A DNA stretch of 64,000 nt from Pseudomonas sp. K2I15 (GTDB lineage Bacteria; Pseudomonadota; Gammaproteobacteria; Pseudomonadales; Pseudomonadaceae), in assembly GCF_002204795.1 (NCBI RefSeq), contig NZ_NIXO01000001.1, positions 186,001-250,000 of the forward strand. The letters are read 5' to 3'. The position numbers and the translations under genes are program-made. Under the pieces are notes generated by a model. That model was not told where the DNA came from. It did no database searches and was given only the letters and a program-made list of their open reading frames with translations. Of the stretch, positions 1-8,974 are shown piece by piece (position 1 is the first letter of the stretch; every line of letters starts with the position of its first letter).

Positions 1-21
1 CGATCCTGCAGGGAGCATGCT

Positions 22-1362
22 CTAATCGAGCAACAGCACCTTGGCCAACACGATCTTCGGCCCTTTCATCTTCTTGATGATGATCCGCAGGCCTTCAACC
101 TCCAGCACTTCTTCCTCTTCCGGCACCCGTTTCAGGGTGTCGTAGATCAGCCCTGCCAGGGTCTCGGCTTCGATATGGTCCAGGTCGACGCCCAGCAGGC
201 GCTCCACCTTGAACAGCGGCGTGTCACCACGCACCAGCAGCTTGCCCGGCTGGTACGCGAGGATGCCGCGCTCGGCCTTGCGGTGTTCGTCCTGGATGTC
301 GCCTACCAGCACTTCCAGCACGTCTTCCATAGTCAGGTAGCCGATGATCTTGCCGTCGGCTTCTTCCACCAGGGCAAAGTGCGCGCCGCCTTTGCGGAAC
401 TGCTCGAGCAATTGCGACAGCGGCATGTGGCGCGATACGCGCTCCAGTGGGCGGGTCAGTTCGGCCAGGTTGAACGACTCGGGAATATGGTCCAGGGCCG
501 CCAGCTCGAGCAGCAGGTCCTTGATGTGCAGCAGGCCGACGAACTCGTTGCGCACGGCGTCGTACACCGGGTAGCGGCTGAACTTGTGGCGACGGAACAA
601 CGCCAGGATTTCCTTGAGCGGGGCGTTGAAGTCCAGGGTCACCAGGTCTTCCCGGGAGTTGGCCCAGTCGACCACTTCCAGTTCGCCCATTTCCACGGCG
701 GAGGCCAATACACGCATGCCTTGGTCGCTCGGGTCCTGGCCACGGCTGGAGTGCAGGATCAGTTTCAGTTCTTCACGGCTGTAATGGTGCTCGTGGTGCG
801 GGCCAGGCTCGCCCTGGCCGGCGATGCGCAGGATGGCGTTGGCGCTGGCGTTGAGCAGGTAGATCGCGGGGTACATGGCCCAGTAGAACAGGTACAGCGG
901 CACGGCAGTCCACAGCGACAGCAGCTCCGGCTTGCGAATCGCCCAGGACTTGGGCGCGAGTTCACCGACCACGATGTGCAGGTACGAGATCACGAAGAAG
1001 GCGGCAAAAAACGACACGCCCTTGATCACTTCCGGCGATTGCACGCCGATCGCGCCCAGCAACGGTTCGAGGATGTGCGCGAAGGCAGGCTCACCGACCC
1101 AACCCAGGCCCAGGGAGGCGAGGGTGATACCCAACTGGCAGGCCGACAGGTACGCGTCGAGCTGGCTGTGTACGGTGCGCAGGATCTGCCCGCGCCAGCC
1201 GTTTTTATGGGCGATGGCCTCGACCCGGGTCGAGCGCAGTTTGACCATGGCAAATTCCGCCGCAACGAAAAAACCGTTGAGCAGTACCAGGATCAGTGCA
1301 AAAAGAATCATGCCGAAGTCGGCGAAGAGTGTCGCGAGGGTGATGCCAGGGGAAGGGTCCAT
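22..1362 (-). CDS. CNNM/CorC-type CBS-domain membrane transporter
   Basis: Inner-membrane protein of about 446 aa in the HlyC/CorC (CNNM) family, linked to magnesium/cobalt efflux. The N-terminal DUF21 part (residues about 1-190) has hydrophobic helices and the family phrase NGFFVAAEFAMVKLR. A CBS pair follows (VTLDFNAPL to EDVLEVLVGDI), then a C-terminal CorC_HlyC domain rich in acidic residues. The start MDPSPGITL is chosen by comparison with the usual family N-terminus. A 25-residue upstream extension is open but Pro/Arg-rich and unlike a membrane leader. No clear ribosome site is visible for either start. It lies downstream of phoBR in the same direction, so weak read-through from that operon is possible. 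The transported ion cannot be read from the sequence. Confidence 0.88.
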   Translation of the reverse strand: MDPSPGITLATLFADFGMILFALILVLLNGFFVAAEFAMVKLRSTRVEAIAHKNGWRGQILRTVHSQLDAYLSACQLGITLASLGLGWVGEPAFAHILEPLLGAIGVQSPEVIKGVSFFAAFFVISYLHIVVGELAPKSWAIRKPELLSLWTAVPLYLFYWAMYPAIYLLNASANAILRIAGQGEPGPHHEHHYSREELKLILHSSRGQDPSDQGMRVLASAVEMGELEVVDWANSREDLVTLDFNAPLKEILALFRRHKFSRYPVYDAVRNEFVGLLHIKDLLLELAALDHIPESFNLAELTRPLERVSRHMPLSQLLEQFRKGGAHFALVEEADGKIIGYLTMEDVLEVLVGDIQDEHRKAERGILAYQPGKLLVRGDTPLFKVERLLGVDLDHIEAETLAGLIYDTLKRVPEEEEVLEVEGLRIIIKKMKGPKIVLAKVLLLD

Positions 1363-1428
1363 GATGGGGTTTTGCGGGTTCCGTCTAATCAAAAAGGGTG
1401 AGCAGGTGGGCCTGAAAGGCAGGCACAA

Positions 1429-1450
1429 GTCAGCCAATGTAGCGGCTGAC
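1429..1450 (-). terminator. Hairpin downstream of phoR
   Basis: GTCAGCC and GGCTGAC form a perfect 7-bp stem around an 8-nt loop, between the phoR stop and the CBS transporter start. There is no T-run, so it is only a candidate attenuator or terminator. Confidence 0.3.
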
Positions 1451-1486
1451 GGGGCGCTTGCCTAGTGGCGGCTGCCGGGTGGAGGC

Positions 1487-2809
1487 TCACTCGTCCTGTT
1501 GAATGACCCGTGAGCGCGTCATCTGGGCTGGCGGGAAATGGCAGGTAAAGGTGCTGCCATGGCCCAGCACGCTGCTGATTTCCAGCCGCGCGCGATGGCG
1601 CAGCAGCACATGTTTGACGATGGCCAGGCCTAGCCCGGTGCCGCCGGTGTTGGAGTTGCGGCTGGAGTCGACGCGGTAGAAGCGCTCGGTCAGGCGCGGC
1701 AAGTGCTTGGCGTCGATGCCCATCCCGGCGTCCTGCACGCTCAGGTGCGCGCCCTGGTCATCGGCCCACCAGCGGATGCGGATGTTGCCCTTGTCCTGGG
1801 TGTATTTGACGGCGTTGAACACCAGGTTGGAAAACGCGCTGCGCAATTCGCCCTCACTGCCCTTGAGCAGGATCGACGGGTCGGCTTCCAGGGTAATCTG
1901 CTGTTCACGCTGCCCGGACAACGCCTGCGCATCGCTCTTTATGGTCTGCAACAGGCTTTGCACCGGCACCGGGTGGTTGTCCGACGGGTAGTCAGTGGCT
2001 TCCAGCTTGGCCAGCAACAGCAGGTCGTTGAGCAGGGTTTGCATGCGCCCGCCTTGCTGCTGCATCTGCTGCAGGGCGCGAGTCCAGCGCGGGTTCACGT
2101 CTTCGACGTTATCAAGCAGCGTCTCCAGGTAGCCGCAAATCACCGTCAGCGGCGTGCGCAGTTCGTGGGAGACGTTGGCGACGAAATCCTTGCGCATCTG
2201 TTCCAGCTGATGAATGCGTGTGACATCACGCACCAGCATCAAATGTTCGTTATTGCCGTAGCGCGTCAGGTACAGCTGGATGCGCACGCGGTCGTTGGTC
2301 GGCGACGGAATTTCCAGCGCTTCTTCGTAGTTGTCCTGCTCGAAGTACTCCTTGAAGCGCGGGTGGCGCACCAGGTTGGTCACCGGCTGGCCGCTGTCCT
2401 GGGGCGTCTTGAGGCCCAGCAGGGTTTCTGCGGCGCGGTTCCACCATTCAAGGTTGCCATCGCTGTCGAGCATGATCACCGCGTCTTTCAGCGCGGCAGT
2501 GGATTCCTGCACCCGGTCGATCACCGCTTGCAGCCGCCCGCGCACGCGTTGGTCGCGGCGTTGCAGGTGGTAGATGCTGTCGAACACCTCGCCCCACAGG
2601 CCGTAGCCGTCGGGTGGCGCTTCGTCGGGTTTGTGCTGGCGCAGCCATTCGTGCAGGCGCAGCAATTGCTTGAGGGTCCAGCCAAGGTAAATGCCGATGC
2701 CGACGGCCAGGCTCCAGCCGTAATAGCCGCTGACCAGTCCCACCAGCAGGCAGCCGGTGATCAGCAGGAGCATGTGGCGGATCAGGGTGCCATACCAGTT
2801 TTGGTTCAC
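1487..2809 (-). CDS. phoR: Phosphate regulon sensor histidine kinase PhoR
   Basis: Membrane sensor kinase of 440 aa that phosphorylates PhoB when phosphate is scarce. Two N-terminal membrane segments (about residues 10-45) lead to a PhoR-type linker. A PAS domain follows (about 105-200, with EWWNRAAETLLG). The dimerisation/phosphoacceptor box is FVANVSHELRTPL, with the His at 215. The ATP-binding domain carries the N box (NLVFNAVKYT) and G boxes (DAGMGI, GGTGLGLAIV). Translation starts at GTG. It follows phoB by 43 bp, the standard phoBR operon. Length and domain order match pseudomonad PhoR. Confidence 0.97.
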   Translation of the reverse strand: MNQNWYGTLIRHMLLLITGCLLVGLVSGYYGWSLAVGIGIYLGWTLKQLLRLHEWLRQHKPDEAPPDGYGLWGEVFDSIYHLQRRDQRVRGRLQAVIDRVQESTAALKDAVIMLDSDGNLEWWNRAAETLLGLKTPQDSGQPVTNLVRHPRFKEYFEQDNYEEALEIPSPTNDRVRIQLYLTRYGNNEHLMLVRDVTRIHQLEQMRKDFVANVSHELRTPLTVICGYLETLLDNVEDVNPRWTRALQQMQQQGGRMQTLLNDLLLLAKLEATDYPSDNHPVPVQSLLQTIKSDAQALSGQREQQITLEADPSILLKGSEGELRSAFSNLVFNAVKYTQDKGNIRIRWWADDQGAHLSVQDAGMGIDAKHLPRLTERFYRVDSSRNSNTGGTGLGLAIVKHVLLRHRARLEISSVLGHGSTFTCHFPPAQMTRSRVIQQDE

Positions 2810-2852
2810 TTAAACACGCGTCCTTTCAGCTGTCTGGGCAGTTCGGTCTGGC

Positions 2853-3542
2853 TCAGCCTTTGGTGGAAAACCGGTAGCCGGTGCCGCGCACGGTTTGTAC
2901 CAGATTCTCGTAAGCGTCGCCCAAGGCTTTGCGCAGGCGGCGGATATGCACGTCGACGGTACGCTCCTCCACATACACGTTGCCGCCCCAGACCTGGTCC
3001 AGCAACTGGCCGCGGGTGTAGGCACGTTCCTGGTGAGTCATGAAGAATTGCAGCAGGCGGTATTCGGTAGGGCCCATTTCGGCCGGCTTGCCGTCGATGG
3101 TCACGCGGTGGCTGATCGGGTCCAGAATCAAGCCGTCGACTTCGATCGGTGCTTCGCCATCGGTAGGGCCGGCACGGCGCAGCACGGCTTTCAGACGGGC
3201 GACCAGTTCCCGTGGGGAAAAGGGCTTGGTGATGTAGTCATCGGCGCCGACTTCCAGGCCCTGGATCTTGTTGTCCTCTTCGCCCTTGGCGGTGAGCATG
3301 ATGATCGGGATGTCGCCGGTCAGCTCATCACGCTTCAGACGGCGGGCCAGCTCGATGCCGGAGGTGCCGGGCAGCATCCAGTCCAGCAGGATCAGGTCGG
3401 GCTTACGGTCGACGATAATGGCATGGGCCTGCTGGGAGTTCTCCGCCTCCAGGCAGTCATAGCCGGCCATTTCCAACGCAACGGCGATCATCTCGCGAAT
3501 GGGCGCTTCGTCGTCAACGATCAGAATGCTCCTGCCAACCAT
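2853..3542 (-). CDS. phoB: Phosphate regulon response regulator PhoB
   Basis: OmpR-family response regulator of 229 aa. The receiver domain has acidic residues D10/D11 and the phosphoacceptor D54 in LLDWMLPG, with the conserved Lys in [10 protein letters not shown]. The C-terminal winged helix contains [17 protein letters not shown] and the GTGYRF end. The start [12 protein letters not shown] is supported by AGAGGA 7 nt upstream. The longer open frame (six extra codons) would put that ribosome site inside the gene. Phospho-PhoB binds Pho boxes. One such box lies just upstream on this strand, so autoregulation is likely. Confidence 0.98.
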   Translation of the reverse strand: MVGRSILIVDDEAPIREMIAVALEMAGYDCLEAENSQQAHAIIVDRKPDLILLDWMLPGTSGIELARRLKRDELTGDIPIIMLTAKGEEDNKIQGLEVGADDYITKPFSPRELVARLKAVLRRAGPTDGEAPIEVDGLILDPISHRVTIDGKPAEMGPTEYRLLQFFMTHQERAYTRGQLLDQVWGGNVYVEERTVDVHIRRLRKALGDAYENLVQTVRGTGYRFSTKG

Positions 3543-3553
3543 GCTAAATCCTC

Positions 3554-3571
3554 TTGTCATTTAACTGTCTT
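3554..3571 (+). promoter_or_regulatory. Second, plus-strand Pho-box-like repeat
   Basis: TTGTCAT, four bases, CTGTCTT. These are two 7-mers at 11-bp pitch, matching CTGTCAT at 6/7 and 5/7. The box is oriented towards the gene at 3695 and lies in the phoB 5' leader. An AT-rich TTAGATAA sequence follows about 10 bp downstream and could serve as a -10. It may also be a downstream operator for phoB. Confidence 0.4.
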
Positions 3572-3578
3572 GCGCCGC

Positions 3579-3612
3579 ATTAGATAACGGAATTATTGCA
3601 GTCGTGTGACAG
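3579..3612 (-). promoter_or_regulatory. Pho box and -10 region of phoBR
   Basis: On the minus strand, positions 3612 to 3595 read CTGTCAC, ACGA, CTGCAAT. This is two Pho-box half-sites at 11-bp pitch (6/7 and 5/7 to CTGTCAT). About 10 bp further down, TATCTAAT (3586-3579) is a plausible -10. This spacing is normal where PhoB replaces the -35, and it implies autogenous control of phoBR. Confidence 0.7.
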
Positions 3613-3694
3613 TAATTTAGTCGCTTGGGCAATCGGCGCCTGTCTGGACTACTCTTTGGGTCCGAATCCTGACAACCACAAAAGGAAGGTTCCC

Positions 3695-4075
3695 ATGACT
3701 CACAGTACTTTTTCCTGGAAAGCCCTGCTGGTAACGGCCGCGTTAACGCTGCCGACACTGGCCTTTGCGGCAGACCCGGCGACGACCAAAGGCGGGATGC
3801 TGGTGGACTCCAATGGGATGACGCTCTACACGTTCGCCAAGGATGCCGGCGGCAAATCCATGTGCAACGACAAGTGCGCCACCAACTGGCCGCCGTTGGC
3901 GGCCGATTCGACCGCCAAGCCCATGGGCAAGTGGACCGTCGTCACCCGTGACGACCAGAAAAGCCAATGGGCCTACAACGGCAAGCCGCTCTACACCTTC
4001 GTCATGGACAAGAAGGCCGGTGACATGACAGGTGACGGCAAAATGGACGGGGCCTGGAAAGTCGCCAAACCCTGA
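3695..4075 (+). CDS. Secreted repeat protein (COG4315, lipoprotein_15 type)
   Basis: Exported protein of 126 aa. The signal peptide is SWKALLVTAALTLPTLAFA followed by AD. Two copies of the family repeat follow: GGMLVDSNGMTLYTFAKD...MCNDKCATNWPPL and the second unit SQWAYNGKPLYTFVMDKKAGDMTGDG. This is the COG4315 fold of unknown function seen in many proteobacteria. The Cys pair in CNDKC is the family's conserved pair. The start is set by AAAGGAAGG upstream of the ATG. It stands alone between phoB and ubiA. A Pho-box-like repeat upstream suggests possible phosphate control. It is not a classical lipoprotein because no lipobox Cys is present. Confidence 0.85.
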   Translation: MTHSTFSWKALLVTAALTLPTLAFAADPATTKGGMLVDSNGMTLYTFAKDAGGKSMCNDKCATNWPPLAADSTAKPMGKWTVVTRDDQKSQWAYNGKPLYTFVMDKKAGDMTGDGKMDGAWKVAKP

Positions 4076-4108
4076 TTAAACCCGGGCAAGGGTGAGGGGC
4101 GTGGCCTC

Positions 4109-4999
4109 TCACCGAAGCCCGTAGTCCGCCACAATCCCGACAAAAATCGCCAACCCGGCCCAGTGGTTGTGCAAAAACGCCTTGAAGCATTTGAGGCGGT
4201 CCTTGTCCCGGGTGTACCAGAACTCCCAGGCAAAACACCCGGCCGCCGCCAGCAAGCCCAGGTGGAACCAGCCGCCCAACTCAAAGCGCACCCCCGCCAG
4301 CCACAGGCACACGAGTGCCAGGCCCTGCAACGTCAGAATGATCACCCGGTCGGCATCGCCAAACAAAATGGCGGTGGATTTGACCCCGATTTTCAGGTCA
4401 TCGTCGCGATCGGTCATGGCGTAGTACGTGTCGTAACCCACCGTCCACAACAGGTTGGCGATGTACAACAGCCATGCCGCGGCGGGCAGGGTGCCCGTCT
4501 CGGCGGTGAACGCCATCGGCATGCCCCAGGAAAACGCCGCGCCCAATACCACTTGCGGGTAATAGGTGTAGCGCTTCATGAATGGGTAGCTGGCCGCCAG
4601 CGCGAGGCCGCCCAGGGACAGCCAGATCGTCATGGAGTTGGTCAGCAGCACCAGCAGGAAACTGATGAACATCAGCACCGCGAAGAACACCAGCGCCTCT
4701 TTTGAGCTGATCTTGCCGCTCACCAGCGGGCGCTGCTCGGTGCGTTTCACATGGCCGTCGACCTTGCGGTCGGCCCAGTCATTGATCACGCAACCGCCGG
4801 CGCGGGTGAGTACTACGCCGAGTACAAAGATCACGATGTTGAGCAGCGATGGCGAACCCTTGCCGGCAATCCACAGCGCCCACAGCGTGGGCCACAGCAG
4901 CAGATAAATGCCGATGGGCTTGTCCATCCGGGTCAGTTGAATGAAGTCCCAGGCCCTGGGGTTCAAGTGATTCAGGGATTTGAGCAGGCGCTGGTACAT
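4109..4999 (-). CDS. ubiA: 4-hydroxybenzoate octaprenyltransferase UbiA
   Basis: Integral membrane prenyltransferase of 296 aa that attaches the polyprenyl tail to 4-hydroxybenzoate in ubiquinone synthesis. The two Mg-diphosphate motifs are visible: [15 protein letters not shown] and [17 protein letters not shown]. About eight hydrophobic segments surround them. The start [12 protein letters not shown] is chosen because it overlaps the ubiC stop as TGATG, implying translational coupling. The length equals that of other pseudomonad UbiA proteins. Confidence 0.97.
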   Translation of the reverse strand: MYQRLLKSLNHLNPRAWDFIQLTRMDKPIGIYLLLWPTLWALWIAGKGSPSLLNIVIFVLGVVLTRAGGCVINDWADRKVDGHVKRTEQRPLVSGKISSKEALVFFAVLMFISFLLVLLTNSMTIWLSLGGLALAASYPFMKRYTYYPQVVLGAAFSWGMPMAFTAETGTLPAAAWLLYIANLLWTVGYDTYYAMTDRDDDLKIGVKSTAILFGDADRVIILTLQGLALVCLWLAGVRFELGGWFHLGLLAAAGCFAWEFWYTRDKDRLKCFKAFLHNHWAGLAIFVGIVADYGLR

Positions 5000-5562
5000 C
5001 AGCAATTCTCCGGATGGTCGTGCACGGCTTGCCACAGGGTCGGCAGGAAGATTTCAGCCACCAGCACGCTCAGCGGCCCGCGATCAAAGCGCGAGCGGCG
5101 CGCCCACAAGTCATCAGCCTGATCTGCGGTGGGCAACCATTCACGTGGATAGTGGCACACGTCGATGGGCTGGCGCGTGAAGGCGTGATCACAAAACAGC
5201 AACTCCCCCAGCGACCGGCTGCCCAACTCATCCATGTGCAAACCGTCACCCTGCAAGGCGCTGCGGGCCGCCACGCTGCGGGCGAATACCCACGGCTGGC
5301 CATGGCCACGCAAATACACTTCGCGCACCCAGCCGATGCTGGCCGCAGACAAGCCCAGGGCGGCACATTCGTCGTCTCGCAACGGCTGCCAGCCTTCGAA
5401 CAGCGGCGTCACGCTGAAGCCATCGTTGGACAAGCGCGTGAGGCGTCGGGTCAGCGAACCTTCATCGAACAGCCAGTTGAGTGTCAGCGGCGCGGGCAGT
5501 GGGCTCAGAAGGCTCTGGGGCAGCCATCGGCAAGCATCGGGAAGGGTGTTTGAATGCGGCAC
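4999..5562 (-). CDS. ubiC: Chorismate pyruvate-lyase UbiC
   Basis: Cytosolic enzyme of 187 aa converting chorismate to 4-hydroxybenzoate and pyruvate, the substrate step for UbiA. The alignment region [19 protein letters not shown], the segment [19 protein letters not shown] and the acidic end [13 protein letters not shown] are typical of UbiC. It is the first gene of a ubiCA operon, with a one-base stop/start overlap with ubiA. The promoter should lie in 5563-5758, divergent from rubredoxin. Confidence 0.95.
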   Translation of the reverse strand: MPHSNTLPDACRWLPQSLLSPLPAPLTLNWLFDEGSLTRRLTRLSNDGFSVTPLFEGWQPLRDDECAALGLSAASIGWVREVYLRGHGQPWVFARSVAARSALQGDGLHMDELGSRSLGELLFCDHAFTRQPIDVCHYPREWLPTADQADDLWARRSRFDRGPLSVLVAEIFLPTLWQAVHDHPENC

Positions 5563-5758
5563 GGAGGGTCATTATTGGCAGTTAATGAGGCGGCGAGCTT
5601 ACCATGGCACCCTGGACTTTTGCCGGGCGGCGCCAAGCCCATGCGTCGATCATGCTTGCATCTGCGCGTGCCGATCAGTACAAAACGCCCTGAGCCGCAC
5701 GGCAAGGCTGGATCTATCGACCGTCGGCCAACACGCCTGGACCCTGAGGAAGCAAGTA

Positions 5759-5926
5759 ATGAAGAAGTGGCAATGTGTCGTCTGTGGCCTGATCTACGAC
5801 GAAAAAGACGGATGGCCGGATGATGGCATCGCGCCGGGCACCCTGTGGCAGGACGTCCCCGAAGACTGGCTGTGCCCGGACTGCGGCGTGGGCAAAATGG
5901 ATTTCGAAATGATCGAAATCGGCTGA
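5759..5926 (+). CDS. rubA: Rubredoxin
   Basis: Electron carrier of 55 aa with one iron held by four cysteines: C6 and C9 in CVVCG, and C39 and C42 in [15 protein letters not shown] and WQDVPEDW are standard rubredoxin surface motifs. It passes electrons from the reductase encoded 29 bp downstream to oxygenases or peroxide/oxygen-detoxifying partners. The start follows AGGAAG, and a much longer upstream open frame is not needed. P. aeruginosa carries two rubredoxin genes here from memory; only one is seen in this window. Confidence 0.97.
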   Translation: MKKWQCVVCGLIYDEKDGWPDDGIAPGTLWQDVPEDWLCPDCGVGKMDFEMIEIG

Positions 5927-5955
5927 TTCCAGAATTTAACTGCAAGGAGAAAGGA

Positions 5956-7104
5956 ATGAACGCACCTGTCGTGATCGTCGGCACGGGTTTGGCCGGTTAC
6001 AACCTGGCTCGGGAGTTTCGCAAGCTCGATAGCGAAACCCCGCTGTTGCTGATCACCGCAGATGACGGGCGCTCCTACTCCAAGCCCATGCTCTCCACCG
6101 GCTTTGGCAAGAACAAGGAAGCCGACGGCCTGAGCATGGCTGAGCCGGGCGCCATGGCCGAGCAATTGAAGGCCGAAGTGCGCACCCACACCCGCATCAG
6201 CGGTATCGACCCTGGCCACAAGCGCTTGTGGATCGGCGAGGAAGCGGTGGCCTACCGTGACCTGATCCTGGCCTGGGGCGCAGAAACCGTGCGGGTGCCG
6301 GTGCAAGGTGACGCCGCCGAGCTGATTTTCCCGATCAACGACCTCGAAGACTACGCGCGTTTTCGTGCGGCTGCGGCCGGTAAACGCCGGGTGCTGCTGC
6401 TGGGCGCCGGGCTGATCGGCTGCGAGTTCGCCAACGACCTGATCCTCGGCGGTTATGAGATCGACCTGGTGGCGCCGTGCGAGCAAGTCATGCCGACCCT
6501 GCTGCACCCGGCGGCGGCCGCAGCGGTGCAGGCCGGGCTCGAAGGCCTGGGTGCGCGTTTCCACCTGGGCCCGGTGCTCAATCGCCTGCAACGCAACGCT
6601 GAGGGCCTGGAAGCCCACCTGTCGGATGGTGAAGTGATCCAGTGCGACCTGGTGGTGTCTGCCATCGGCTTGCGCCCGCGTGTCGACCTGGCCGCAGCCG
6701 CCGGTTTGCAGATCAACCGCGGGATCATGGTCGACCGCCACCTCAAGACCTCCCACGCCAATATCTACGCCTTGGGCGATTGCGCCGAGGTCGATGGCCT
6801 GAACCTGCTGTACGTGATGCCGCTGATGAGCTGCGCCCGCGCCCTGGCCCAGACCCTGGCGGGCAACGCGACTGCCGTCAGCTACGGCCCGATGCCCGTC
6901 ACGGTAAAAACCCCGATCTGCCCGCTGGTCGTCTCGCCACCCCCACGGGGCACCGAAGGCGTCTGGAGCGTCGAAGGGCAGGGCGCCGACATCAAGGCCC
7001 TGTGCCGCGATGCCAGCGGGCGGCTGCTGGGTTACGCCCTGACTGGCACGGCCGTCATGGAAAAACTGGCCCTCAACAAAGAGCTTCCGCCGTTGCTGGC
7101 GTAA
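5956..7104 (+). CDS. rubB: Rubredoxin-NAD(+) reductase
   Basis: FAD-dependent reductase of 382 aa moving electrons from NADH to rubredoxin. An N-terminal FAD-binding Rossmann motif ([15 protein letters not shown]) is followed by a central NADH-binding motif ([14 protein letters not shown]). The late FAD motif is [13 protein letters not shown]. The start ATG has AAGGAGAAAGGA just upstream. Together with rubA it makes a two-gene operon, as in the alkane-oxidation rubredoxin system and its housekeeping homologues in pseudomonads. Confidence 0.96.
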   Translation: MNAPVVIVGTGLAGYNLAREFRKLDSETPLLLITADDGRSYSKPMLSTGFGKNKEADGLSMAEPGAMAEQLKAEVRTHTRISGIDPGHKRLWIGEEAVAYRDLILAWGAETVRVPVQGDAAELIFPINDLEDYARFRAAAAGKRRVLLLGAGLIGCEFANDLILGGYEIDLVAPCEQVMPTLLHPAAAAAVQAGLEGLGARFHLGPVLNRLQRNAEGLEAHLSDGEVIQCDLVVSAIGLRPRVDLAAAAGLQINRGIMVDRHLKTSHANIYALGDCAEVDGLNLLYVMPLMSCARALAQTLAGNATAVSYGPMPVTVKTPICPLVVSPPPRGTEGVWSVEGQGADIKALCRDASGRLLGYALTGTAVMEKLALNKELPPLLA

Positions 7105-7295
7105 ATACCGGTCGTTCTGTCGGAATAAGCATCATTTTGACCGTAGAAAGGTCGCCGTGAGACTGGCGCAGGCCCCGATGGCATGCCATCCTCACTCCCG
7201 TCTGCCGCAGAGTAGAGCCTGCGGCGCCTTGGGCGCTGCTCCGAAAGAGAGCAGCACGGACATAACAACAAAAAACCGTCAAAGAGGCTTCACTT

Positions 7296-7571
7296 ATGCG
7301 TAAACCAGAACTCGCAGCCGCTATCGCTGAAAAAGCAGACCTGACCAAAGAACAGGCTAACCGCGTACTCAACGCCGTACTCGAAGAAATCACCGGCGCG
7401 CTGCATCGCAAGGACAGCGTCACCCTGGTGGGCTTCGGTACCTTCCTGCAGCGCCACCGCGGCGCCCGCACCGGCAAAAACCCGCAAACCGGCGAGCCGG
7501 TTAAAATCAAGGCGAGCAACACCGTTGCGTTCAAGCCAGGCAAGTCGCTTAAAGACAGCGTTAATCCGTAA
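7296..7571 (+). CDS. hupA: HU-family DNA-binding protein
   Basis: Histone-like protein of 91 aa that bends and compacts DNA as a dimer. The family signature GFGTFLQRHRGARTGKNPQTG is visible around residues 46-66. The N-terminal dimerisation helices (LAAAIAEKADLTKEQANRVL) and the end KIKASNTVAFKPGKSLKDSV are standard. It sits after rubredoxin reductase, as does the PA5348-type HU of P. aeruginosa. That makes it the HU paralogue of this locus rather than the one next to lon. A strong terminator follows. Confidence 0.95.
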   Translation: MRKPELAAAIAEKADLTKEQANRVLNAVLEEITGALHRKDSVTLVGFGTFLQRHRGARTGKNPQTGEPVKIKASNTVAFKPGKSLKDSVNP

Positions 7572-7615
7572 GTAAAGAAGCACGCGCTACGCACACAGCG
7601 AGCGCGGGATGAAAG

Positions 7616-7650
7616 ATGGGCACGCCGACTGGGTCGGGTGCCCATTTTTT
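7616..7650 (+). terminator. Rho-independent terminator of hupA
   Basis: ATGGGCAC pairs with GTGCCCAT (8 bp) and is followed directly by TTTTTT. It marks the left boundary between the core genome and the accessory region. Confidence 0.9.
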
Positions 7651-7790
7651 GTTGAGGGGGAGTGGAAGCGACATAGCTTGTCTGAATCGTAATGTATTAA
7701 GCCTGGAACTTTTTATTCTGTTGAACCACGTAAAAGGTCGAGGTTGCAGGGAGCCCTCTTTAAATTGAGTATTTATTAGAGGTTAATAAT

Positions 7791-8774
7791 ATGAAGTTAT
7801 CCGATCAGTTCTACACCCCTCGTGTTTTACCTCACGTCAATACTGACACCCCACAACAGAAAGTTCCGGTACCCCCCGAGGTTATTCATACGCCGTATGG
7901 TGAGCCTGAGTCGGCTACGCGTAAGGCAGACTATGGTTATCCGGAGGCGACCCATGAAGAACGGGCCAAGAGAGCGTACCGGCCCGGTGGTTTTGGAAAA
8001 GGGGGAGGCGGTAAAACTAAAGACAAACCCAAAGCTGATAAAGAGAAAGGAAAAAAGGCGGAGGAAGTTAATAAAGGTAAACCCAAAGCGGGTAGTTCAT
8101 ATCACAAAACAACGCAGAAACTATCCGGTGGCCCAAACAGTCCGGCGAATGCGGCCCATAACACGCAGACCATCAATGAATTGCAACGTCGAGGCTTTTT
8201 TCCACCTCTTCCCCAAGGGCTTGCAGCTGTTGCGCGTAATGCCATTGTCGAGGCGACACTGAGCGGGTTGGTCAGGCTGGCGTTCACTCCCGCTCAATAT
8301 GCTGTTTCGAACGCCATGGAACAAAGAATCAAGGCACAAACTGAAATGCCCGGCGCGCAAAAAAAGAATGCAGACGGGACTAAATCTACCGTTGACCCCT
8401 CCGCGACCGATCAGCAAAAAATGGAGGCGCGAGTGGAAGGCGCTGAAATAAACGTCGAATTGCTCGCTAATTCCATCATTTCCATAAACGAAGGGCCGGA
8501 TGCCCCGGCAGTCGGCAAGTCGCCCAACGCGCCCACGACAACCGGTGAGCGCTTGGACAACCTTGAAAAACTGCTTGATGCCGCCGAGGGGCCGCTTGAA
8601 GACATCGCGAAAAGGTACGGTCAGGTTTACACGCGGCCAGCTGTCGCTGACTCCTCAGAGCCCCGTACCCCTGAGAGCCGCATGGATCGCATCGAACAAC
8701 GCTACGCAGAGATGAACAAGATGCTTAAAAGGCTGGTCGCGGTGAAGGAGGCTGAAGCGGCAGAGGCTGAATAA
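7791..8774 (+). CDS. Unrecognised Lys/Gly-rich protein, accessory region
   Basis: I do not recognise this 327-aa protein. The start has GAGG about 12 nt upstream. The first 65 residues are rich in Pro, Tyr and charge (VLPHVNTDTPQ, PVPPEVIHTPYG). Residues about 65-105 form a Gly then Lys-rich low-complexity stretch (GGFGKGGGGKTKDKPKADK). A middle moderately hydrophobic region (LAAVARNAIVEATLSGLVRL, near 145-165) is too weak for a sure membrane helix. The last 60 residues look coiled-coil (RMDRIEQRYAEMNKMLKRL). There is no signal peptide and no cysteine. Base composition is AT-richer than the neighbours, suggesting transfer. It stands alone and converges on the orphan immunity-like genes. A secreted or T6SS-linked role is only a guess from position. 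Confidence 0.6.
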   Translation: MKLSDQFYTPRVLPHVNTDTPQQKVPVPPEVIHTPYGEPESATRKADYGYPEATHEERAKRAYRPGGFGKGGGGKTKDKPKADKEKGKKAEEVNKGKPKAGSSYHKTTQKLSGGPNSPANAAHNTQTINELQRRGFFPPLPQGLAAVARNAIVEATLSGLVRLAFTPAQYAVSNAMEQRIKAQTEMPGAQKKNADGTKSTVDPSATDQQKMEARVEGAEINVELLANSIISINEGPDAPAVGKSPNAPTTTGERLDNLEKLLDAAEGPLEDIAKRYGQVYTRPAVADSSEPRTPESRMDRIEQRYAEMNKMLKRLVAVKEAEAAEAE

Positions 8775-8833
8775 AGCTTCGGTAAGGGGGGCGAATAAAA
8801 GTATTAAATAGATCCGTCCCCTTTTACGTTGAC

Positions 8834-8881
8834 GATCATTTAAATGGCGCGAGCTTTTGCAGTCCGATCGCGCCAATGATC
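8834..8881. repeat. Inverted repeat between convergent genes
   Basis: GATCATT...GGCGCGA pairs with TCGCGCC...ATGATC across about 15 nt. It lies between two convergent genes, so a bidirectional terminator is the simplest reading. There is no strong T-run. Confidence 0.45.
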
Positions 8882-8974
8882 TCATTTATTCTATTTATAT
8901 TTTCACTAATGTCGGCGTTGATTTTCTCGCTTGGATAATATTCAGGCTTGTCGAAAAACTTGATCTTCAGCAGG

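Noticed and set aside
1363-1437. 25-codon N-terminal extension of the CBS transporter
   Set aside because: Pro/Arg-rich, not membrane-like, and no ribosome site at its start.
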